Shown here piece by piece: positions 6,723-10,151 of a stretch of DNA of 10,151 bases. Position 1 is the stretch's first letter, and each line of letters begins with the position of its first letter. A model generated the notes under the pieces. The model was not told where the DNA came from. It saw nothing but the letters and a program-made list of their open reading frames with translations, and did no database searches. Origin of the DNA: Erysipelotrichaceae bacterium (lineage in GTDB: Bacteria > Bacillota_I > Bacilli_A > Erysipelotrichales > Erysipelotrichaceae); NCBI GenBank assembly GCA_024681275.1, contig JAILBD010000044.1, positions 1 through 10,151 of the forward strand, written 5' to 3'. Both the position numbers and the translations under genes were made by a program.

Positions 6723-7916
6723 ATGAAATACAGAAAAGATAAACACGGGAATGAACTTTCGGCTTTAGGCTATGGCTGCATGCGTTTCACGACAAGAAGC
6801 GGCAGGATCGACCAGGAGAAGGCGGAAGCCGAGATCATGGAGGCTTACAGGCAGGGCGTCAACTACTACGACACCGCCTATGTCTATTCGGGAAGCGAAG
6901 CGGCTCTGGGCGAAGCTCTGGAGAAGAACGGGATCCGGGACAAGGTCAATATCGCGACCAAGCTTCCGCAGTATATGATCAACAGCGCGAAGGATCTGGA
7001 TTCTTTCTTCAACGAGGAGCTTTCCCGTCTGCGGACCGATCATGTGGACTACTATCTGATGCATCATCTCACCGACTACCTGCAGTGGGAAAGGCTGAAG
7101 GCAGTGGGCATCGAGGAGTGGATCGCAGAAAAGAAGAAGGCGGGACAGATCCGGAATATCGGTTTCTCGTATCATGGCAACAGCGAGATGTTCATTCAGA
7201 TCCTGGAGGACTACGACTGGGACTTCGCCCAGATCCAGTACAACTATCTGGATGAGAACAGCCAGGCCGGCAGAAAGGGCGTGGAGAGAGCCAAGGAGCT
7301 GGGCATTCCGATCGTCATCATGGAGCCTCTGCGGGGCGGCAAGCTGGTGAACATGCTGCCGCAGAAGGCGAAGGAGCTCATCGCAAACAACGAAAAGGGC
7401 TACTCGGCTGCCGAATGGGGCTTGAGGTGGCTGTGGGATCAGAGCGGTGTGACTGTCGTCCTATCCGGAATGAATTCCCTGGAAATGGTGAAGGAGAACT
7501 GCCGCGTCGCTTCGGAAGCCGAGATCGGTTCGTTCAGTGAAGCCGATTTTGAATTCATCGACAAGATCATCGCCGAGATCAAGGCGAATGAGAAGGTCGG
7601 CTGTACCGGCTGCCGTTACTGCATGCCTTGCGTGAAGGGTATCGACATCCCTGGTACCTTCAATGCCTACAACCGCATGTATACGGAGTCCAAACATGAC
7701 GGACGCTTCCAGTATGCACAGACGGTCGCCTTGCGGAAGGATGCTTCATTTGTGAGCGCGTGTATCAAGTGCGGCAAGTGTGAGAGCCACTGTCCGCAAT
7801 CCATCCCGATCAGGGAGAAACTGGTGGAAGCTGATAAAGCTTTGAGACCGCTGCCTTACAGGATCGGCATCAACGTGGTCAGAGCCTTCATGTTCAGAAA
7901 GGCGAAGGGTCAATGA
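6723..7916 (+). CDS. Aldo/keto reductase with C-terminal ferredoxin-type [4Fe-4S] module
   Basis: The 397-residue protein has an N-terminal (beta/alpha)8 aldo/keto reductase domain (about 1-285). Its catalytic tetrad is visible: Asp50 and Tyr55 in YYDTAYVY, Lys80 in ATK, and a histidine in MHH (114-115). A ferredoxin-like C-terminal domain has two cysteine clusters: CTGCRYCMPC (Cys294, 297, 300, 303) and CIKCGKCESHCP (Cys347, 350, 353, 357), enough for two [4Fe-4S] clusters. This layout is common in anaerobes and suggests cytosolic NAD(P)H-dependent carbonyl reduction coupled to an iron-sulfur electron path. The physiological substrate is unknown. The start follows AGAGG and AGG at 6711-6720. 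The gene stands alone, bounded by terminators at 6611-6636 and 7919-7947. Confidence 0.93.
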   Translation: MKYRKDKHGNELSALGYGCMRFTTRSGRIDQEKAEAEIMEAYRQGVNYYDTAYVYSGSEAALGEALEKNGIRDKVNIATKLPQYMINSAKDLDSFFNEELSRLRTDHVDYYLMHHLTDYLQWERLKAVGIEEWIAEKKKAGQIRNIGFSYHGNSEMFIQILEDYDWDFAQIQYNYLDENSQAGRKGVERAKELGIPIVIMEPLRGGKLVNMLPQKAKELIANNEKGYSAAEWGLRWLWDQSGVTVVLSGMNSLEMVKENCRVASEAEIGSFSEADFEFIDKIIAEIKANEKVGCTGCRYCMPCVKGIDIPGTFNAYNRMYTESKHDGRFQYAQTVALRKDASFVSACIKCGKCESHCPQSIPIREKLVEADKALRPLPYRIGINVVRAFMFRKAKGQ

Positions 7917-7918
7917 TC

Positions 7919-7947
7919 AAAAAAAGCTAGTCCGGCTAGCTTTTTTT
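7919..7947. terminator. Strong bidirectional Rho-independent terminator
   Basis: A perfect 12-bp stem (AAAAAAAGCTAG at 7919-7930, CTAGCTTTTTTT at 7936-7947) closes a 5-nt TCCGG loop. Seven T end the hairpin on each strand. It begins 3 nt after the aldo/keto reductase stop and 23 bp beyond the stop of the convergent lipoprotein gene, serving both. Confidence 0.93.
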
Positions 7948-7969
7948 GTCTTAGAGATGATCAGATGTT

Positions 7970-9031
7970 TTATGGGACCAGATAGAAGAGGTCGCCGTTG
8001 CCCGACATGCACAGATCGGTCTTGAGCTTCAATGTCTTCTCATCGACGATCTTGAAGACGATCTCTTTGACGTTGTCGCCTTTGAAGCCTTCCATCGTGG
8101 AAGCATCCGTGACGGTGCAGTAGATCCGGTCGTCTTTCTTTTCGTAGGTGCCTTTGTACTTGCCCATGCCGGCATAGACGTTCTCGGTGAAGGTGAAGAA
8201 GCCGCTGTCAAAGAAGACGCTCGGCTGGTAATCTGAAACGACGTCGGCGATCTTCGCTTTGTAGGTCTGAGCCTTGCCGGCACCTTCCGGAGAGAGAGTC
8301 GCTTCCTTATCCCTGACTTCATATCCGACTGTCAGCTTCTTGCTTCCGCAGGTGACGTCGATCGTGGTCTTGCCGATGCCAACAGCACTTGCCCTGCCCT
8401 GATCGTCGATCTTGACGACGGACTCGTCATTGGACTTGAAGGTCATCTTGTCGGTGGTGTCTTCAGGGACTGGTCTGATCTCAAGATCCCAGTTCTTGGT
8501 CCCCTCATAGGACCAGTAGTTGTGGTAGAGCGATGTGATGCCGGTGCATGGGATCTCCTTTGTTTCCGGTTCAGGGGTGGAAGGAGTTGTGCTGCTGCTG
8601 TCATCCTTCTTGGAATCATCCTTTGGCGTGACAGTGGAGCCTTTGACTTCCGTGGTGGAGAAGCTGTCATCAGACTTGGATCCGTCAAGCGAGGATTTCA
8701 ATGTCAGCGTGTCATCGTCCTTGACTTCCAGGATGATCTTCTTGCCATCATCCGTTTCAAGAGTCAGGACATCCTCATTCAGTGTCCACTTTCCGGATAT
8801 GTCCTTGACACCATCCTTGTAGGAATCGGAGAAGACGAAGGATCCATCTTTTCCAAGCCAGAGCTTGGAATGGTCCTCATGGCCATAGTTGTCCACAGTG
8901 TTATAGTAGGTCTTTCCCGTCAGATCAAAGGCAGGCTTTGCGGGTGCAGGGTCTTCCTTTTTGGTGCAGGCTGAAAGAGCCAGAAGCAGGATACAGAAGA
9001 AAATGAATAAAATGGATCTGTTTCTTTTCAT
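7970..9031 (-). CDS. Lipoprotein with a Big2-like Ig domain
   Basis: The 353-residue protein begins with a lipoprotein signal peptide: KRNR, a hydrophobic core, then lipobox LSAC with the lipidated Cys22. It should be anchored on the outer face of the cytoplasmic membrane. After a short linker comes a beta-rich domain (about 36-115: DGSFVFSDSY, ISGKWTLNEDVLTLETDDG, DDDTLTLK). A Ser/Thr/Pro/Asp-rich flexible linker (about 116-160) follows. Next is a bacterial Ig-like Big2-type domain (about 162-240: FKSNDESVVKIDDQGRASAV and GKTTIDVT). A second beta-rich domain (about 262-353) resembles the first. Enzymatic motifs are absent; a surface binding or structural role is inference. The frame reaches 9055, but the ATG at 9031 has AAGGAG (complement of 9041-9046) 9 nt before it and gives a proper signal peptide. 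The gene appears monocistronic. Confidence 0.88.
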   Translation of the reverse strand: MKRNRSILFIFFCILLLALSACTKKEDPAPAKPAFDLTGKTYYNTVDNYGHEDHSKLWLGKDGSFVFSDSYKDGVKDISGKWTLNEDVLTLETDDGKKIILEVKDDDTLTLKSSLDGSKSDDSFSTTEVKGSTVTPKDDSKKDDSSSTTPSTPEPETKEIPCTGITSLYHNYWSYEGTKNWDLEIRPVPEDTTDKMTFKSNDESVVKIDDQGRASAVGIGKTTIDVTCGSKKLTVGYEVRDKEATLSPEGAGKAQTYKAKIADVVSDYQPSVFFDSGFFTFTENVYAGMGKYKGTYEKKDDRIYCTVTDASTMEGFKGDNVKEIVFKIVDEKTLKLKTDLCMSGNGDLFYLVP

Positions 9032-9091
9032 AAGTCGTCGCTCCTTTCGATGCATGGATAAAATATTGTTTTTCTTTCAATTGATACTTTT

Positions 9092-9097
9092 ATTATA
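9092..9097 (-). promoter_or_regulatory. -10 box of the lipoprotein promoter
   Basis: A perfect minus-strand TATAAT (complement of ATTATA) lies 60 bp upstream of the lipoprotein start in an AT-rich stretch, giving a leader of about 55 nt. The best -35 is TTATGA (complement of 9114-9119) at a 16-bp spacer, matching only 3 of 6. Confidence 0.5.
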
Positions 9098-9141
9098 AGG
9101 TTTCTTCGTCCGTTCATAAATAGACAAAGAGGGTACGATTA

Positions 9142-9174
9142 TCACAGATTTGATTTTCGATGAGATCTCTGTGA
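9142..9174. repeat. Inverted repeat in the divergent lipoprotein/MATE intergenic region
   Basis: TCACAGA (9142-9148) and TCTGTGA (9168-9174) are perfect inverted arms separated by 19 bp, about 26 bp centre to centre. The plus strand continues into seven A. It is not a terminator on either strand, because no T-tract follows. It lies just upstream of the putative MATE promoter and could be an operator, or chance. Confidence 0.35.
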
Positions 9175-9187
9175 AAAAAACTTATCC

Positions 9188-9216
9188 TTTTCAATTAGCT
9201 CTTGCTGAGATAGAAT
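9188..9216 (+). promoter_or_regulatory. Putative promoter of the MATE transporter gene
   Basis: TTTTCA (9188-9193, 4 of 6 to TTGACA), a 17-bp spacer and TAGAAT (9211-9216, 5 of 6 to TATAAT) form a plausible sigma-A promoter. The expected start site, about 7 nt after the -10 box, falls at or next to the A of the ATG at 9223. This predicts an mRNA with no or almost no leader. Confidence 0.5.
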
Positions 9217-9222
9217 ATCCGT

Positions 9223-10151
9223 ATGGAAAAAAGCGGGACTAAGACGATCGGCAGGGATTATTCTCTCTTTGGCTTGATGCGGTTTGCCCTTCCGGCCATC
9301 CTCAACGAGTTCGTCTTCAATCTTCTCTATACTTTGGATGACGGTCTTTTCATCACCCGTTATGTGGGTACGACGGCGGAGAGCGCTTTTTCGATCGTCA
9401 TGCCGGTCTTCATGTTTCATGGCGCCATTTCGGCCTTGTTTGGCGGTGTCGCGGTACTTGCCGCCAGGAAGATGGGCGAGAAAAAAGACGAGGAGGCCTG
9501 TTCGGATTTTACGGCCATCCTTCTGGTCGCTCTGTTCACCGGTATCGTCATTTCGCTGCTGGAATTCTCTTTCAAGGAGCAGATCCTGAAACTGCTGGGT
9601 TGTAACGAGGCGATCTATCCGTATGCGGAGAGCTTCTATAGGATCAACTGCATCTACGTCTTTCTGAATCTGACAGGAAGCGTCTTTTCCCGTTTCTATG
9701 TACCGGCCGGTTCGCCGAAGATGGAACTCTTTTCGACGATCATGAATGTCGGAAGCAACTTCCTCTTTGACTGGTATTTCGTCGTTTACCGCGGTGTGGG
9801 CATGGTCGGCGCGGCATATGCCAATCTGATCGCCAATCTCATCCAGAATCTGATCGGCATCATCTTCTATTCCGGCAAGAAGTGCGAAGTCGGTTTTGCC
9901 AGACCGAGCAGGGATATCTTCACCCTGCTGAAAGAGGGCTGCCGCTATGGGCTTCCGTCCTTCTTTTCCAACCTTTCCGTCGGTGTGGGTTCCCTGATCT
10001 GCAACTACGCGATCCTGGCTTTCGGGGATGAACACTACCTGGCTGCCTATACGATCGTCAACAACATCTCTTTCACTTTCATGTGCGGCTATTTCGGACT
10101 CTTCTCAACGACGGGTTCGCTGTTGAGCTATGCGGTGGGTGAAAAGAACAT
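9223..10151 (+). CDS. MATE-family efflux transporter, N-terminal part (3' end outside window)
   Basis: The frame from ATG at 9223 is open to the window edge, giving 309 of the usual 440-460 residues. It is a multi-pass inner-membrane protein of the multidrug and toxin extrusion family, which exports organic substrates by H+ or Na+ antiport. The first MatE repeat opens with MRFALPAILNEF, then LLYTLDDGLFITRYVGT (35-51), the family's DG-F-RYVGT signature. The ARKMGEKKDEEA loop (81-92) follows TM2. FSRFYVPAGSPKMELF near 155-170 and the second repeat beginning EGCRYGLPSFFSN near 238 also fit. A stop at 9211-9213 excludes any upstream ATG. No Shine-Dalgarno site is within normal distance; GAGA at 9207-9210 is about 12 nt away and weak. 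Substrate is unknown. The gene is divergent from the lipoprotein gene. Confidence 0.92.
   Translation, partial: MEKSGTKTIGRDYSLFGLMRFALPAILNEFVFNLLYTLDDGLFITRYVGTTAESAFSIVMPVFMFHGAISALFGGVAVLAARKMGEKKDEEACSDFTAILLVALFTGIVISLLEFSFKEQILKLLGCNEAIYPYAESFYRINCIYVFLNLTGSVFSRFYVPAGSPKMELFSTIMNVGSNFLFDWYFVVYRGVGMVGAAYANLIANLIQNLIGIIFYSGKKCEVGFARPSRDIFTLLKEGCRYGLPSFFSNLSVGVGSLICNYAILAFGDEHYLAAYTIVNNISFTFMCGYFGLFSTTGSLLSYAVGEKN

Noticed and set aside
9032..9055. Upstream start for the lipoprotein at 9055
   Set aside because: The AAGGAG site lies between this ATG and the one at 9031, which gives a normal lipoprotein signal peptide.
9142..10035. Minus-strand open frame of 297 codons opposite the MATE gene
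   Set aside because: The plus-strand frame is an unmistakable MATE transporter. The antisense product is an Asp/Arg/His/Gln-rich sequence with no domain, typical of antisense shadow frames.
1..10151. CRISPR arrays, insertion sequences, integrase or phage genes, tRNA or rRNA genes
   Set aside because: I read both strands and saw no direct-repeat array, transposase or integrase motif, tRNA-like cloverleaf or rRNA sequence. The genes and base use look uniform, so there is no sign of a mobile island.

Overview
The window looks like a chromosomal metabolic region of a Bacillota (Firmicutes) gut-type anaerobe. The signs are AAGGAG-type ribosome binding sites, TATAAT -10 boxes, Rho-independent hairpins with T-tracts, an Fe-dependent alcohol dehydrogenase, a ferredoxin-type aldo/keto reductase and a Gram-positive-style lipoprotein. 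Codon use is balanced to moderately GC-rich. Erysipelotrichales or a neighbouring lineage is a guess only. The window is densely coded, no gap reaches 300 bp, and I see no tRNA, rRNA, CRISPR array, insertion sequence or phage gene.

Layout, left to right. (1) 1-370 (+): the C-terminal 122 residues of a mannitol dehydrogenase/fructuronate reductase family oxidoreductase. A bidirectional terminator (374-398) separates it from (2) 407-1411 (-), an IolC-type PfkB sugar kinase. (3) 1545-3802 (-): a tdh-kbl operon whose genes overlap by ATGA. It turns L-threonine into glycine and acetyl-CoA and ends in a hairpin at 1491-1524. (4) 3887-6212 (-): a two-gene unit with a membrane protein carrying two zinc ribbons, followed 13 nt later by an iron-dependent alcohol dehydrogenase. 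Its terminator hairpin contains the dehydrogenase stop codon. (5) 6261-6608 (+): a small cupin, divergent from the zinc-ribbon gene across a 48-bp gap holding a palindrome of two opposed TATAAT boxes. (6) 6723-7916 (+): an aldo/keto reductase with a C-terminal double-cluster ferredoxin module. A perfect 12-bp bidirectional terminator separates it from (7) 7970-9031 (-), a lipoprotein with a Big2-like Ig domain. (8) 9223 to the window end (+): the N-terminal 309 residues of a MATE-family transporter, apparently without a Shine-Dalgarno site and perhaps leaderless.

Functionally the region is a set of small independent transcription units, mostly redox and carbon catabolism. Threonine dehydrogenase produces NADH, while the alcohol dehydrogenase and aldo/keto reductase are potential electron sinks; that link is inference. 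The dehydrogenase fragment and the kinase both fit sugar-acid or polyol catabolism, but they are convergent and not in one operon. I found no clearly new system. The most unusual points are the two-fold domain layout of the zinc-ribbon membrane protein, the palindromic divergent promoter, the candidate leaderless MATE start, the apparent domain duplication in the lipoprotein, and the isolated IolC-like kinase with an altered anion-hole motif.
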